Position numbers and translations under genes: made by a program. DNA of 64,000 nt from Bacillus multifaciens (GTDB taxonomy: Bacteria > Bacillota > Bacilli > Bacillales > Bacillaceae_G), in contig NZ_JAVBXD010000014.1 in assembly GCF_030756675.1 (NCBI RefSeq), positions 1-64,000 on the forward strand. Reading direction: 5' to 3'. The notes beneath the pieces are model-generated. The model was not told where the DNA came from, searched no databases, and worked only from the letters and a program-made list of their open reading frames with translations. Position 1 is the stretch's first letter; each line of letters opens with the position of its first letter. Positions 28,359 to 38,467 of the stretch are shown here, piece after piece.

Positions 28359-28985
28359 TTATCGATTACAGATTTTATATAAAGGAAGGAGTGATTGCAT
28401 CGTTGTTTCAATTTTTTGAGTGAATTGTTCATCAGTAAGATCTTTAAATTCTTCTGGAGAAATGTGAATTCCTACTAATAATTCTGCCTTTTTAACAGTG
28501 CCTAATCGTTCAATCATTTTTTGTAGCTCTTCTAATTGAAGAGTGCTATGTAATTTTACATCAGGCTTAGTATGGTCAATGGACCAAACGAAATCATTTG
28601 GTATATTTGTCTTTAAATCATTTAAATGCTTTAAAAAGGCATGAGCCGCTTCCATTTTTTGTGGGCACTCATAAATTAAACCAAAGTATATAAAAGCATG
28701 TGTCCCCCATAGTCCAATTTGAAAATGTGGTAGCATTTTATATCCGCGTTTATTTGTTGAAAATGCAACCCAAGTATCGTTTGGTGGATTGACTTTACGA
28801 CGAGCATGTTTCGCGACATGATGGAAAAAAGGTTCACCAGTTTCATTTGTTAAGAAATGAGAAATTTGTTCGCCGAGAGTTTCTAACTTCGGATGAATGT
28901 TCGTTTTTATTGCAGCCATTCTTTCTTCTAGACCATCCACAGAGAATACAGTGAAGTCTTTTTCTTTAAAAGTTTTTGATGTCAT
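28359..28985 (-). CDS. yktB: YktB, UPF0637 family protein
   Basis: A 208-residue protein of the UPF0637/DUF1054 family. Blocks include [19 protein letters not shown] and [17 protein letters not shown], and no catalytic triad is obvious. It is probably soluble. Function is unknown. It is convergent with yktA, the same arrangement as in B. subtilis. AGGAGTTGGAGGAAC-type sequence provides the ribosome site upstream of the ATG at 28985. Confidence 0.88.
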   Translation of the reverse strand: MTSKTFKEKDFTVFSVDGLEERMAAIKTNIHPKLETLGEQISHFLTNETGEPFFHHVAKHARRKVNPPNDTWVAFSTNKRGYKMLPHFQIGLWGTHAFIYFGLIYECPQKMEAAHAFLKHLNDLKTNIPNDFVWSIDHTKPDVKLHSTLQLEELQKMIERLGTVKKAELLVGIHISPEEFKDLTDEQFTQKIETTMQSLLPLYKICNR

Positions 28986-29194
28986 AGTTGTTCCTCCAAC
29001 TCCTAGTTTGTTTTTATTCTAACATAGCTAGTACAATTCATAAAAAAAGACGCTTATAAAAAAATTTTAGATAAAAATGCAAATTAGTTGCATAGATGAT
29101 TTATCCCACATAATATAGTATAAAACAAAAAAATCAGAAAATTGAGTAAATTCAAAGTCGAGGGCAAACGAATATTGGGAGGAGGCAAATGAAT

Positions 29195-29383
29195 ATGAGA
29201 CAGGTAATTAACGCGTTAAAAAGAACGGATGCGGAGAAGAGAATTCCGGTGTTACGTTTAGAGTTAGATTATGAGTTAGCAACGCTATATGATGCAATGA
29301 TGGAAAATGACGACATGAAAAAAGAAGAGTGTATGAAAAAATTAGAAGTGTTAAGACTTGAAATGATCCGGTTAGAGGCGTAA
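29195..29383 (+). CDS. ykzI: YkzI-like small protein, 62 aa
   Basis: A highly charged helical protein (acidic and basic alternation, Met-rich centre) of 62 residues. The second ATG at 29195 is chosen because it is nine bases from GGGAGGAGG; the first ATG at 29189 is only three bases away. Its location between yktB and yktC matches B. subtilis YkzI, and the size agrees. Function is unknown. A terminator separates it from yktC. Confidence 0.72.
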   Translation: MRQVINALKRTDAEKRIPVLRLELDYELATLYDAMMENDDMKKEECMKKLEVLRLEMIRLEA

Positions 29384-29413
29384 TAATAGTGTATGTATAA
29401 AAAATTAGTTGGT

Positions 29414-29440
29414 GCGAACCTTATAAAGGGTTCGTTTTTT
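29414..29440 (+). terminator. Terminator after ykzI
   Basis: GCGAACC paired with GGGTTCGT and six T. Confidence 0.75.
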
Positions 29441-29471
29441 CTGTGAACTGTACAGATCGGAGTGTTTAAAT

Positions 29472-30260
29472 ATGCAAGAGGTATGGGAAGAAATTGATGC
29501 ATACGCAAAACAATGGATAAAAGAAGCGGGGCAGCACCTTGTTTCATCAATGAAGCAGTCTCTTATTATTGAAACGAAGTCAAATGCCTCTGATTTAGTA
29601 ACGAATATGGATCGAGAAATTGAACAGTTTTTTATTGGGAAAATTAAAGAGACATTTCCTAAACACTATATTCTCGGAGAAGAAGGATATGGCGATGAGC
29701 TTGCTTCAACGGATGGAATTTTGTGGTTAATTGATCCGATTGATGGAACGATGAATTTTGTTCATCAAAAGCGAAATTTTGCAATTTCAATTGGCATATA
29801 TGAGAATGGTATCGGGAAAATTGGTCTCGTATATGATCCAGTTCATGATGAGTTATATCATGCGAAGATGGGTGCTGGAGCATTTTGTAATGATATAAAA
29901 ATCCCATCATTACAGCCGAGTGAAGTATCTTTAGGAGTTATTGCTGTAAATGCTACGTGGCTTACTGATAATCCTCGTCTTGATATGAGGAAAATGGCAC
30001 AACTTGTAAAAAAAGCAAGAGGAACACGTTCGTATGGCTGCGCAGCACTTGAAATGGTATATGTAGCAACAGGACGATTAGATGCATATGTAACACCTCG
30101 CTTGTCTCCATGGGATTTTGGCGGTGGAAAGATTATTGTAGAAGAGGTTGGAGGAAAAGTAACCACTTTTACTGGAGAATCGCTTGAAATTATTGAGAAG
30201 AGCAGCGTTCTCGTTGCAAGACCAGGTGTGTATGAAGAGATGCTGCAATATGTACAGTAG
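29472..30260 (+). CDS. yktC: Inositol monophosphatase family protein YktC
   Basis: A 262-residue Mg-dependent, Li-sensitive phosphatase of the IMPase superfamily. Metal-ligand blocks are GEEGYG (E70/E71), DPIDGTMNF (D88, D91) and PWDFGGG near 212-218. It hydrolyses inositol phosphates or related phosphomonoesters; some family members act on fructose-1,6-bisphosphate or PAP, so the substrate remains open. ATG 29472 is behind a GGAG. It is convergent with ylaF. Confidence 0.88.
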   Translation: MQEVWEEIDAYAKQWIKEAGQHLVSSMKQSLIIETKSNASDLVTNMDREIEQFFIGKIKETFPKHYILGEEGYGDELASTDGILWLIDPIDGTMNFVHQKRNFAISIGIYENGIGKIGLVYDPVHDELYHAKMGAGAFCNDIKIPSLQPSEVSLGVIAVNATWLTDNPRLDMRKMAQLVKKARGTRSYGCAALEMVYVATGRLDAYVTPRLSPWDFGGGKIIVEEVGGKVTTFTGESLEIIEKSSVLVARPGVYEEMLQYVQ

Positions 30261-30282
30261 GTGTATAAAATCCAGAGAAAAA

Positions 30283-30328
30283 ACAAAAAAGTAAGAGGCA
30301 TAGAAAATTGCTTCTTACTTTTTTGTTG
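30283..30328. terminator. Bidirectional terminator between yktC and ylaF
   Basis: A long stem AACAAAAAAGTAAGA.. with complement, an eight-base loop and T runs on both strands. Confidence 0.85.
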
Positions 30329-30508
30329 TTATTGTAGCTTACGCATTTTTCTTTTTGTTATAAATCCGTATCCGATTGTAAAAATCGTACCGACAATACA
30401 AATAATAACACCGATTGGGCTATTCTCAGCAATCATAATTCCAATACCAATCATAAAAATAACGCCAATGATAGCTGTTAATAAAAAACGATACTGAATC
30501 TGTTCCAT
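30329..30508 (-). CDS. ylaF: YlaF-like small membrane protein (DUF5325 type), 59 aa
   Basis: Two hydrophobic helices (about 8-26 and 29-47) and a basic tail ending KRKMRKL. ATG 30508 was chosen because GGAGG is nine bases upstream; the longer frame to 30517 overlaps that site. It is divergent from typA as ylaF is in B. subtilis. Function is unknown. Confidence 0.7.
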   Translation of the reverse strand: MEQIQYRFLLTAIIGVIFMIGIGIMIAENSPIGVIICIVGTIFTIGYGFITKRKMRKLQ

Positions 30509-30649
30509 GTATTTCACCCTCCAGTTTTATTGTACTTTCACAAAAGTGAGAATACAACTATATTTTCATTCTTGATTTTATTTTGATTGCTATTGTATCC
30601 CCTTCGCTCTTATAATAGAAAAGGATTAAAAAGACACTAGGAGTTGGAC

Positions 30650-32491
30650 ATGTTGAAAAAACGAGAAGATTTACGAAATATAGCAATTATCGCCCACGTT
30701 GACCATGGTAAAACAACACTTGTTGACCAATTGTTACGTCAAGCGGGGACGTTCCGTGCAAATGAGCATGTTGAAGAACGTGCGATGGATTCGAATGATT
30801 TAGAAAGAGAACGCGGTATTACTATTTTAGCAAAAAATACAGCGATTCATTATGAAGATAAACGAATTAATATTTTAGATACACCTGGACACGCTGACTT
30901 CGGTGGTGAAGTAGAGCGTATTATGAAAATGGTTGATGGTGTGTTACTTGTTGTTGATGCATATGAAGGTTGTATGCCACAAACACGATTTGTTTTAAAG
31001 AAAGCACTTGAGCAAAATTTAACTCCAATCGTTGTTGTGAATAAAATTGACCGTGACTTTGCTCGTCCAGACGAAGTGGTTGATGAAGTAATTGATTTAT
31101 TCATCGAACTTGGGGCAAACGAAGATCAGTTAGAATTCCCTGTTGTATTTGCATCAGCAATGAACGGAACAGCAAGCTTAGATTCAAACCCAGCAAATCA
31201 AGAAGAGAACATGAAATCATTGTTTGACACAATTATTGAACATATTCCAGCACCAGTTGATAATAGTGAAGAGCCACTTCAATTCCAAGTAGCACTTCTT
31301 GATTACAATGATTATGTTGGTCGTATCGGAGTTGGACGTGTATTCCGCGGTACAATGAAAGTAGGGCAACAAGTTGCGTTAATGAAAGTTGATGGAAGTG
31401 TAAAACAATTCCGTGTAACGAAATTATTTGGTTACATCGGATTAAAACGTCAAGAAATTGAAGAAGCGAAAGCTGGAGACCTAGTAGCTGTTTCTGGTAT
31501 GGAAGACATTAACGTTGGTGAAACGGTATGCCCAGTTGAACATCAAGAGGCATTGCCATTATTACGTATTGATGAACCAACACTACAAATGACATTCCTT
31601 GTAAATAACAGCCCATTTGCAGGTCGCGAAGGTAAATATATTACATCTCGTAAAATCGAAGAGCGTCTTCGTTCACAGCTAGAAACGGATGTAAGTTTAC
31701 GTGTAGACAATACAGAATCTCCGGATGCATGGATTGTATCTGGACGTGGAGAGTTACATTTATCAATCTTGATTGAGAATATGCGTCGTGAAGGATATGA
31801 ATTACAAGTATCTAAACCAGAAGTAATCATTAAAGAGGTTGACGGCGTAAGATGTGAGCCGGTAGAACGTGTACAAATTGATGTGCCAGATGAATATACT
31901 GGTTCTATTATGGAATCAATGGGGGCACGTAAAGGTGAAATGTTAGATATGGTGAATAACGGAAACGGTCAAGTTCGCCTTACTTTCATGGTTCCAGCAC
32001 GTGGTTTAATTGGTTACACGACAGAATTCCTAACATTAACTCGTGGTTATGGTATTTTAAACCATACATTCGATTGCTACCAACCAGTACATGCTGGACA
32101 AGTTGGTGGACGTCGCCAAGGTGTTCTTGTTTCACTTGAAGCAGGAAAAGCATCACAATACGGTATTATGCAAGTTGAAGATCGCGGTGTAATCTTCGTT
32201 GAACCAGGTACAGAAGTATATGCTGGTATGATTGTTGGAGAACATACACGTGAGAATGATTTAACAGTTAACGTTGTGAAAATGAAGCAACAAACTAACA
32301 TTCGTTCTGCGACGAAAGATCAAACTTCAACGATGAAAAAACCACGTATTATGACTTTAGAAGAGTCATTAGAATACTTAAATGATGATGAATACTGTGA
32401 AGTAACACCAGAATCAATTCGTCTTCGTAAAAAGATTCTTGATAAGAGCGAACGTGAAAGATCTGCAAAGAAAAAGAAATTCGCTGAGTGA
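30650..32491 (+). CDS. typA: Translational GTPase TypA/BipA
   Basis: A 613-residue ribosome-binding GTPase. G motifs: AHVDHGKTT (G1) near residues 16-24, GITI (G2), DTPGH (G3), NKID (G4) and a SA motif (G5). Domains II, III, V-like and the BipA-specific C-terminal domain follow. It supports 50S assembly and growth under stress or cold. The ATG at 30650 follows CTAGGAG; TTG at 30644 is too close to it. A strong terminator follows. Confidence 0.95.
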   Translation: MLKKREDLRNIAIIAHVDHGKTTLVDQLLRQAGTFRANEHVEERAMDSNDLERERGITILAKNTAIHYEDKRINILDTPGHADFGGEVERIMKMVDGVLLVVDAYEGCMPQTRFVLKKALEQNLTPIVVVNKIDRDFARPDEVVDEVIDLFIELGANEDQLEFPVVFASAMNGTASLDSNPANQEENMKSLFDTIIEHIPAPVDNSEEPLQFQVALLDYNDYVGRIGVGRVFRGTMKVGQQVALMKVDGSVKQFRVTKLFGYIGLKRQEIEEAKAGDLVAVSGMEDINVGETVCPVEHQEALPLLRIDEPTLQMTFLVNNSPFAGREGKYITSRKIEERLRSQLETDVSLRVDNTESPDAWIVSGRGELHLSILIENMRREGYELQVSKPEVIIKEVDGVRCEPVERVQIDVPDEYTGSIMESMGARKGEMLDMVNNGNGQVRLTFMVPARGLIGYTTEFLTLTRGYGILNHTFDCYQPVHAGQVGGRRQGVLVSLEAGKASQYGIMQVEDRGVIFVEPGTEVYAGMIVGEHTRENDLTVNVVKMKQQTNIRSATKDQTSTMKKPRIMTLEESLEYLNDDEYCEVTPESIRLRKKILDKSERERSAKKKKFAE

Positions 32492-32493
32492 TA

Positions 32494-32541
32494 ACCAAAA
32501 AGGAAGCTACCTCATCTGAGGTAGCTTCCTTTTTGGTTATT
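32494..32541 (+). terminator. Terminator of typA
   Basis: An almost perfect long stem AACCAAAAAGGAAGCTACC with its complement and a tight loop, with T run. Confidence 0.9.
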
Positions 32542-32650
32542 GAGGTTTGAATTTTCGGAATTTTGTATAGACAATGTGTATATAGCACGCTACTCTTATA
32601 GTAGAGCATAATAGAAAGTATAACTGGGGAAGAAGGGAAGTGGCAAAAAA

Positions 32651-32962
32651 ATGTCGGAAGTGCTAGAAAGAATGTCATTTTTTGCGAGGTTATACAATGT
32701 AGATACGAACCCTGAAGTAGGAATGTGGCTTCTTTACGGTACAATTATTATATTCAGCATTATTGTTTATAATTTAGGGTTTTCTAGAAAGTTATCTTTG
32801 TTAAAGAATGTAGTAATTTATACTGTACTAGTACTTGGTTGCACTATTTTAACCTTTTTTGCTGTTTTTCTGCCTGTAGGAGAAGGGCTTGTTGTAGCGA
32901 TTATTATACTTGGTATATATAAATTACGTTTACGGCAAGCGAAATATTCAAAGGTAGGCTAA
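32651..32962 (+). CDS. ylaH: YlaH-like membrane protein, 103 aa
   Basis: A 103-residue protein with three hydrophobic helices (about 23-43, 51-70 and 72-90) separated by short loops, the YlaH layout. The C-terminus is basic. It is directly downstream of typA as in B. subtilis. Function is unknown. GGGAAG lies upstream of the ATG at 32651. The next gene starts 15 bases later, so the two form an operon. Confidence 0.82.
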   Translation: MSEVLERMSFFARLYNVDTNPEVGMWLLYGTIIIFSIIVYNLGFSRKLSLLKNVVIYTVLVLGCTILTFFAVFLPVGEGLVVAIIILGIYKLRLRQAKYSKVG

Positions 32963-32977
32963 AAGGGGGAATGAAAG

Positions 32978-33253
32978 ATGCGTTCTGTGCAAGATGTACT
33001 ATATAATTGGTTAACCATTAAAATTATTGCAGAAGCCCGACCGTATGATGAAGCCGCTCAAGAAACATATATGCTTTTTCATAATATGTTACATGAAGAC
33101 CATCAGTTAAAACATGTTACGGTGGAAAAAAAGGAAGATATGTATTTTGTTACATATGAAAGAGAAGGGGAAAAGAAATCAGTTCGATTTCCGCTTGAGT
33201 TAATTGATTGTTTTTTAGAACAGATAAACCGAGATCCAGAGAAATATAAATAA
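32978..33253 (+). CDS. Small soluble protein, 91 aa, unknown
   Basis: A 91-residue charged protein, helical N-terminal half (VLYNWLTIKIIAEARP, DEAAQETYMLF) followed by a beta hairpin (YFVTYEREGEKKSVRF) and a short helix. AGGGGG precedes the ATG. It is co-transcribed with ylaH and followed by a good terminator. I do not recognise a named family. The fold pattern suggests a small regulatory or chaperone-like protein, but that is only a guess. Confidence 0.7.
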   Translation: MRSVQDVLYNWLTIKIIAEARPYDEAAQETYMLFHNMLHEDHQLKHVTVEKKEDMYFVTYEREGEKKSVRFPLELIDCFLEQINRDPEKYK

Positions 33254-33283
33254 GCTCTTATCCTGTTCGATAAGAGCTTATTT
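33249..33283 (+). terminator. Terminator after the 91-aa gene
   Basis: A 14-base stem (ATAAGCTCTTATC and partner) with a five-base loop, followed by TTTATA. Confidence 0.75.
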
Positions 33284-33390
33284 ATACGTTACAATTATGT
33301 ACACCATATTATATATGGTTGCATTAACCATATAGTGATGTTTATTTAATTGCTTTCAGCGTTCAAATAGACGATATTCCTATTAGCATA

Positions 33391-33591
33391 TTACCATTCA
33401 TCTTCAACCGTTTTATCGCGATATAATCGGAAGTTACCTGTTGCATGTCTTTCTAAAGTACGTTCTGTAATTCGATCTGTACATTGTTTACACAGAAATG
33501 TATGAATAGGACGATTGCGAAGACGTTTTGCTACGGGATTTTCGTCATTTAAATCTTCTTTTTTATCACAAAGAACACATTTGACTCTCAT
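33391..33591 (-). CDS. ylaI: YlaI-like zinc-binding small protein
   Basis: A 66-residue protein with CVLC (about 5-8) and CKQC (about 34-37), a two-knuckle zinc site, then RTLERHATGNFRLYR, which matches B. subtilis YlaI closely. It is probably soluble; function unknown. TGAGGTGAC precedes the ATG at 33591. It stands alone on the minus strand with an AT-rich upstream gap (33592-33845) that holds a weak GTGAAACTA repeat remnant near 33708. Confidence 0.85.
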   Translation of the reverse strand: MRVKCVLCDKKEDLNDENPVAKRLRNRPIHTFLCKQCTDRITERTLERHATGNFRLYRDKTVEDEW

Positions 33592-33845
33592 TTTGTCACC
33601 TCAGCACAAATTCTATCTTACTTTAGTATATCATGTGCTTTAGATATTTTTGAACTATAGAAGAAAAAATAAATATTTTCGCAATTCGAAAAATAGGTTA
33701 TTATATAAGTGAAACTACTATCAACGTAGAATTATAATTTTTGATGATGGTTAGTGGAAACATATAGGCAAGTTTCTTTTCTTAAGTTTTTCAGTTAAGT
33801 GCTTGGCAGAGCGAAAGCAATATAGTTGATTATGGAGGTGGAAAC

Positions 33846-34301
33846 ATGGCAAATATAGTAGAGCTAACATTAACAGATGCTTTAGTGAAAGCGCTACGTG
33901 AAGAGCGTATTGTAACAGTGGCAACGACTGATTTTGAGAAGGGTATTCCCAATGTAAGTGCGATTTCATGGGTATATGCAATGGATGAAAAAGTGATTCG
34001 TTTTGCAGTGGATCAACGCTCTCGCATTGTAGAAAATTTGCGTCATCATGCAGGGCTCGTTTTGACTGTTATGGCAGATGAGTCCGTATATTCTATAAGT
34101 GGTAAAGCGATTATAAAAACTGAGCGCATAGAAGGTATTCCGCTGAAATTAACATTAATTGAAGTTTCTGTGCAAGAAGTGCGTGACGTAATGTTTTATG
34201 GTGCGAAACTTGCTATTGAACCGAAATATGAAAAAACATATGATCTTCGCGCTGCGGCAAAGTTAGACAATCAAGTTTTATCAGCGATGAAGGATATTTG
34301 A
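33846..34301 (+). CDS. ylaL: Pyridoxamine 5'-phosphate oxidase-like protein (YlaL-like)
   Basis: A 151-residue split-barrel flavin-binding type protein. The pattern (ALREERIVTVATTD, NVSAISWVYAMDEKVIRFAVDQRSRIVENLRHH) is typical of the general PNPOx-like/FMN-binding split barrel. The B. subtilis gene near this place is ylaL; the identity is by position and length and is moderate. Substrate unknown. ATGGAGGTG precedes the ATG at 33846. It ends in a terminator before ylaK. Confidence 0.7.
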   Translation: MANIVELTLTDALVKALREERIVTVATTDFEKGIPNVSAISWVYAMDEKVIRFAVDQRSRIVENLRHHAGLVLTVMADESVYSISGKAIIKTERIEGIPLKLTLIEVSVQEVRDVMFYGAKLAIEPKYEKTYDLRAAAKLDNQVLSAMKDI

Positions 34302-34341
34302 AAAAGGATGGGCAGCAAAGAAAGTTGTTCATCCTTTTTCT
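34301..34341 (+). terminator. Terminator after the PNPOx-like gene
   Basis: Stem AAAAAGGATG and complement with imperfect inner pairs, then a T-rich end. Confidence 0.7.
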
Positions 34342-34468
34342 TTATATTTCAAGTAATTTCTATTCTACCTCGCTTGTACAGTACATATAATTATAACAAT
34401 GGTTCGTCCATAGTTATGGATGAAACCCTTGTTCTACAAATTTTATGGTGGAGTCAGGGGGTAACAGG

Positions 34469-35797
34469 TTGAATAAAATTTATGTGCTAGATACGAATGT
34501 ACTTTTGCAAGATCCGTTATCTATTTTTTCTTTTGAAAATAATGATGTAGTCATTCCGGCTGTTGTGTTAGAGGAAGTAGATTCAAAGAAACGCTATATG
34601 GATGAAGTTGGCAGGAATGCGCGCTATGTATCAAAACTAATAGATAAATTTCGTGAACTTGGGAAATTACATGATAGCATTCCTCTTGAGAATGGAGGGA
34701 CATTTCGAATTGAGTTAAATCATCGTTCGTTTGTTCAATTACAAGATATTTTTGTAGAAAAAACAAATGACAATCGTATTTTAGCTGTGGCTAAAAATTT
34801 ATCATTAGAAGAGCAAGAAAAAGAAAATGGAAAATCTGTCATCCTTGTGAGTAAGGATGTACTTGTACGAGTAAAAGCTGATGCTCTAGGTTTACAAGCT
34901 GAAGATTATTTGAGTGATCGTGTTACGGAAGTAGAAAACATATATACTGGCTTCTTAGAGTATTACATACAAAAAGAAATTTTAAACCGCTTTTATGAAA
35001 AAGGAGAGCTTCCTCTTTCTGAAATTGCTAATCATCCGTTTTATCCCAACCAATTTATTGTAATGAAAGATGCTTTAGGTGGATCAAGTTCGGCTCTTGG
35101 GATTGTGGATCATTCCGGGAAAAAGATAAAAAAGCTTATTTTTCCAAATGAACAGATTTGGGGGATTCGTCCTCGGAATGTACAACAAATTATGGGGATG
35201 GAATTGTTGCTACGTGAAGATATTCCTCTTGTAACATTGACCGGGAAAGCTGGAACGGGGAAAACGTTAATAGCATTAGCTGCGGGACTAATGCAAACAG
35301 AAGATTTGGGAATGTATAAAAAGTTGCTCGTGGCAAGGCCGATTGTTCCAGTTGGAAAAGACATCGGATATTTACCAGGAGAGAAGGAAGAAAAGTTAAG
35401 ACCGTGGATGCAACCAATTTATGATAACTTGGAATATTTATTTAATACAAAAAAGCCTGGGGAACTAGATGCAATTTTAGCGGGAATGGGTTCTATTGAA
35501 GTAGAAGCTTTAACATATATTCGCGGACGCAGTATTCCAGAGCAGTTTATTATTATTGATGAAGCGCAAAATTTAACAAAACATGAAGTGAAGACAATAT
35601 TAACTCGTGTCGGCGAGAGAAGTAAAATTGTTTTAATGGGAGATCCACAGCAAATTGATCATCCATATTTAGATGAATATAATAATGGTTTAACATATGT
35701 AGTAGAGAAGTTTAAAGAACAAAAAATTAGTGGACATGTGAAGTTTGTAAAAGGTGAACGCTCTAATTTAGCACAACTGGCAGCGGATTTATTGTAG
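34469..35797 (+). CDS. ylaK: PIN-PhoH family protein YlaK (RNase/helicase type ATPase)
   Basis: A 442-residue fusion: N-terminal PIN domain (residues 1-140; acidic D8 in VLDTNVLL and later Asp/Glu) and C-terminal PhoH ATPase with Walker A GKAGTGKT at 259-266 and Walker B FIIIDEAQN near 355-363. Such PhoH2-type proteins act as RNA-unwinding RNases in mycobacteria; here the role is inferred. TTG 34469 is chosen because AGGGGG lies seven bases upstream and the protein then begins like B. subtilis YlaK. Confidence 0.88.
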   Translation: MNKIYVLDTNVLLQDPLSIFSFENNDVVIPAVVLEEVDSKKRYMDEVGRNARYVSKLIDKFRELGKLHDSIPLENGGTFRIELNHRSFVQLQDIFVEKTNDNRILAVAKNLSLEEQEKENGKSVILVSKDVLVRVKADALGLQAEDYLSDRVTEVENIYTGFLEYYIQKEILNRFYEKGELPLSEIANHPFYPNQFIVMKDALGGSSSALGIVDHSGKKIKKLIFPNEQIWGIRPRNVQQIMGMELLLREDIPLVTLTGKAGTGKTLIALAAGLMQTEDLGMYKKLLVARPIVPVGKDIGYLPGEKEEKLRPWMQPIYDNLEYLFNTKKPGELDAILAGMGSIEVEALTYIRGRSIPEQFIIIDEAQNLTKHEVKTILTRVGERSKIVLMGDPQQIDHPYLDEYNNGLTYVVEKFKEQKISGHVKFVKGERSNLAQLAADLL

Positions 35798-35798
35798 G

Positions 35799-35826
35799 AA
35801 AGAGTGGCGAAAAGCCACTCTTATTT
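35799..35826 (+). terminator. Terminator of ylaK
   Basis: AGAGTGGC-GAAA-AGCCACTCTT, a stable GNRA-type loop, then T-rich sequence. Confidence 0.85.
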
Positions 35827-35856
35827 GTTTGTTTCCTATGAACGGAAAGGTTCACT

Positions 35857-36354
35857 TTACACAATAGTAAATTTTCGAATATATCGAACAGGATTATGGA
35901 CATTAGAGCCATCACCGAAATAAAGATGAACAGGTCCATCTTCTTTTAGTGGCTTCCCTTTACTAGAAAATCCGAGAATAGCATCCTTGGCTTCTTTTAT
36001 TGAAATCGTTGTAATACCAGATTCGGTATGAATTTCTACATGTGTTGCGTCATTAGAAATTTCTGCGTTTTCTAAAAAAGGTAAAAAAGGTATACCGAAT
36101 GTTCCTGTAATAATTTTCTCTTTTTCAAATCTTGCAACGCTTTTATTAATAGGTGGGAAAATAGCTCCTTCTCTAATTTCACGATCCCAATGTTTGGATG
36201 CTTCTTTCGTATATTGTGCTAACTCACTTGTTTTTTCTTTTGGAGTTGTAAAGTATGTTGTTAAGTCGACTTTTCGATCATCAAAAATCCAGACACTTGG
36301 ATCAATTGTAATTGGAAAGCGTACATTGCCGTTAATAAATAAGATTTCATTCAT
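35857..36354 (-). CDS. Protein of unknown function, 165 aa
   Basis: A 165-residue soluble protein with no signal or membrane segment. Beta-rich parts dominate: MNEILFINGNVRFPITIDPSVW at the start and SNVHNPVRYIRKF near the end. GGGGGAACAAC precedes the ATG at 36354, a good site. It is divergent from ylaN. I do not recognise the family; the gene does not occur at this place in B. subtilis as far as I recall. Confidence 0.65.
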   Translation of the reverse strand: MNEILFINGNVRFPITIDPSVWIFDDRKVDLTTYFTTPKEKTSELAQYTKEASKHWDREIREGAIFPPINKSVARFEKEKIITGTFGIPFLPFLENAEISNDATHVEIHTESGITTISIKEAKDAILGFSSKGKPLKEDGPVHLYFGDGSNVHNPVRYIRKFTIV

Positions 36355-36507
36355 TGTTGTTCCCCCATTTGTCTTATACTCCCACTTTTCAGTATAATAG
36401 GACTAGGAACAATTGTCACAGAAAATGTTTCTATTGCAATTTATGAAAACTATCGCTAATATTAATAGATAGGATAGGAGAGTAGGACGGAAACGGAGGG
36501 AACCAAT

Positions 36508-36792
36508 TTGGCGTCTGAGACAGTAACAAATCATCAGGAAAAGGCACTTGCCCTTCTACAAGCTGATGCAGAGAAAATTTTAAAACTTATTAAGGTGCAA
36601 ATGGACCACCTTACGATGCCACAGTGTCCATTATATGAAGAGGTACTCGATACACAAATGTTTGGCTTATCCCGTGAAGTTGATTTTGCGGTTCGTCTTG
36701 GTCTCATAGCAGAAGAGCAAGGTAAAGAAATTTTGGGAGAATTAGAACGCGAGCTATCAGCGCTGCATGATGCTTTTACAAACAAACAATAA
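36508..36792 (+). CDS. ylaN: YlaN, iron-homeostasis protein
   Basis: A 94-residue helical protein of the YlaN/UPF0358 family (blocks [37 protein letters not shown] in pieces). YlaN binds Fe(II) and the Fur repressor and lowers Fur repression when iron is scarce; it is essential in B. subtilis unless iron is added. It starts at TTG 36508 behind GGAGGG. It is followed by a terminator and ftsW, as in B. subtilis. Confidence 0.88.
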   Translation: MASETVTNHQEKALALLQADAEKILKLIKVQMDHLTMPQCPLYEEVLDTQMFGLSREVDFAVRLGLIAEEQGKEILGELERELSALHDAFTNKQ

Positions 36793-36811
36793 TAGCTGGT
36801 TCAAATAAAGG

Positions 36812-36840
36812 GCTCAAACTGAATCAGTTTGAGCTTTTTT
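36812..36840 (+). terminator. Terminator of ylaN
   Basis: GCTCAAACTGA paired with TCAGTTTGAGC and six T. Confidence 0.88.
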
Positions 36841-36932
36841 GGTGGAAAAAAACGATTTTTCTTGAAAAGCAGGAAGAATGTAAATACATATGGAATACAA
36901 CTGTAAAAAAGAAGAGAGAAAGAGGATTTGGG

Positions 36933-38132
36933 ATGAAAAGAGTCTGGAAGTCGATAGATTATTCTTTAGTGCTTCCTCTAGTTATCGTATGTGTGCTCGG
37001 GCTTATTATGGTTTATAGTGCTAGCTCTATTGTTGCGATTACAAAGTATTATCCGAAATACGGATGGACGAGCGATCACTTTTTTCTGTCGCAGTTAAAA
37101 GCGTTGATCGTCGGAACAATTGGATTGCTTATTATTATGTTTGTTCCCTTTCAAGTTTGGCGAAAGCGTATCATTACAGTTTTAATCGTCGTAGTTAGTA
37201 TTGGAATGCTGCTAATTGTTTTAAAATGGGGAACTGTTGTGAATAATGCTAAATCGTGGGTGTTTGGTGTACAGCCGTCGGAATTTGTTAAATTAGGGAT
37301 CATCATTGTATTAGCGCGCTTTTATGCAAAAAAGCAAGCAACGGATGGACCGATTTGGCATGGTGCTGGCCGAGTGTTTATTTTTTTATTCATTACAATT
37401 TGTTTAATTCTAAAACAGCCTGATTTAGGAACAACATTATTAATTCTATCAACTATTGGGATTATGACGTTCTGTTCAGGGGTACCCTTTCAAATTTGGC
37501 TAAAACGAATTGTTCTCACATCTATTATATGGATTCCGCTCGGATATTTTATAGGAAAAAGTGTTTTATCGCCTGTTCAAATTGCGCGGTTCACTACGTT
37601 TTGGAATCCATTTGGGGATGCGCAAGGGTCAGGATTTCAATTAGTCAATTCGTTTGTTGGAATTGCTTCTGGTGGTGTAGGTGGTAGAGGACTAGGAAAT
37701 AGTATTCAAAAGTATGGGTATTTACCAGAACCGCATACAGACTTCATTATGGCAATTATATCTGAGGAACTAGGATTTGTTGGAGTCGCGATTATTTTAA
37801 TAGGTTTATTACTCATTGTCGTTCGTGCTTTTCGAGTTGCACAAAAATGTAAAGATCCTTTCGGGAGTCTACTTGCAATTGGAATTGGCAGCATGATTGG
37901 AGTGCAATCTATTGTAAACTTAGGCGGAATTACGGGGATAATGCCACTTACTGGTGTACCATTACCATTTGTTAGTTATGGTGGTACATCTTTAGTGTCA
38001 ACTTTAGCAGCTATGGGAATTTTATTAAATGTAGCTAGTTTTGTGAAACAGCAAGAAAAAAGAGAGCAGCAAGAGCGAGAACAACAACAACAACAACCTA
38101 AACAAGAGAGACATCTTGTTGTTGTAAAATAA
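36933..38132 (+). CDS. ftsW: FtsW, septal peptidoglycan glycosyltransferase
   Basis: A 399-residue SEDS protein with about ten membrane helices. Motifs: PSEFVKLG near 113-120, QPDLGTT near 155-161, GLGNSIQKYGYLPEPHTDFI region near 254-273 and PLPFVSYGGTS near 344-354. It polymerises lipid II at the division site with a class B penicillin-binding protein. The C-terminal tail is Gln/Glu-rich. It lies between ylaN and pyc as in B. subtilis. GAGAGAAAGAGG precedes the ATG. A strong hairpin follows. Confidence 0.93.
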   Translation: MKRVWKSIDYSLVLPLVIVCVLGLIMVYSASSIVAITKYYPKYGWTSDHFFLSQLKALIVGTIGLLIIMFVPFQVWRKRIITVLIVVVSIGMLLIVLKWGTVVNNAKSWVFGVQPSEFVKLGIIIVLARFYAKKQATDGPIWHGAGRVFIFLFITICLILKQPDLGTTLLILSTIGIMTFCSGVPFQIWLKRIVLTSIIWIPLGYFIGKSVLSPVQIARFTTFWNPFGDAQGSGFQLVNSFVGIASGGVGGRGLGNSIQKYGYLPEPHTDFIMAIISEELGFVGVAIILIGLLLIVVRAFRVAQKCKDPFGSLLAIGIGSMIGVQSIVNLGGITGIMPLTGVPLPFVSYGGTSLVSTLAAMGILLNVASFVKQQEKREQQEREQQQQQPKQERHLVVVK

Positions 38133-38167
38133 AAGAAGCTTTGTACATTTGTACAAAGCTTCTTTTA
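38131..38167 (+). terminator. Terminator of ftsW
   Basis: A 17-base perfect stem (AAAAGAAGCTTTGTACA and partner) with a two-base loop, starting at the ftsW stop. Confidence 0.88.
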
Positions 38168-38370
38168 TTAGCATATTTTTAGGAAAAATGATGATTATTT
38201 TATTGTTTTACAATAAAGGGTATGACACATTTGTTGAATGTGTTCTACAAAAAGGATGGTTGCTTCCGTCTTTTTATGCTATACTAATTTTGCGAGATAA
38301 ATTGGACAGAGTGCTTATCATTTGTCAAAAAATAAGGTATGATGAATAAAAATAAGATGAAGCTTGCACG

Positions 38371-38435
38371 CAGTGAAAAAGTACTGTTGGAAGTGAAATA
38401 CTTACTCCCACTAAAGCGGGACAAATTTGTGGTGT
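38371..38435 (-). repeat. Short bcr-like repeat, minimal form, in the pyc leader
   Basis: GAAGTGAAATACTTACTCCCACTAAAGCGGGACAAATT is present in short blocks that match the minimal repeats at 49914-49972 and 55306-55367. It ends about 33 bases before the pyc start codon. Nothing else is recognised in 38168-38467. Confidence 0.5.
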
Positions 38436-38467
38436 AATGAATGGTAGGAAAATTGAGGGGGAAAATC

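Noticed and set aside
32349-32744. 131-codon minus-strand frame across the typA end
   Set aside because: Crosses the typA terminator stem and overlaps typA and ylaH; not compatible with either.
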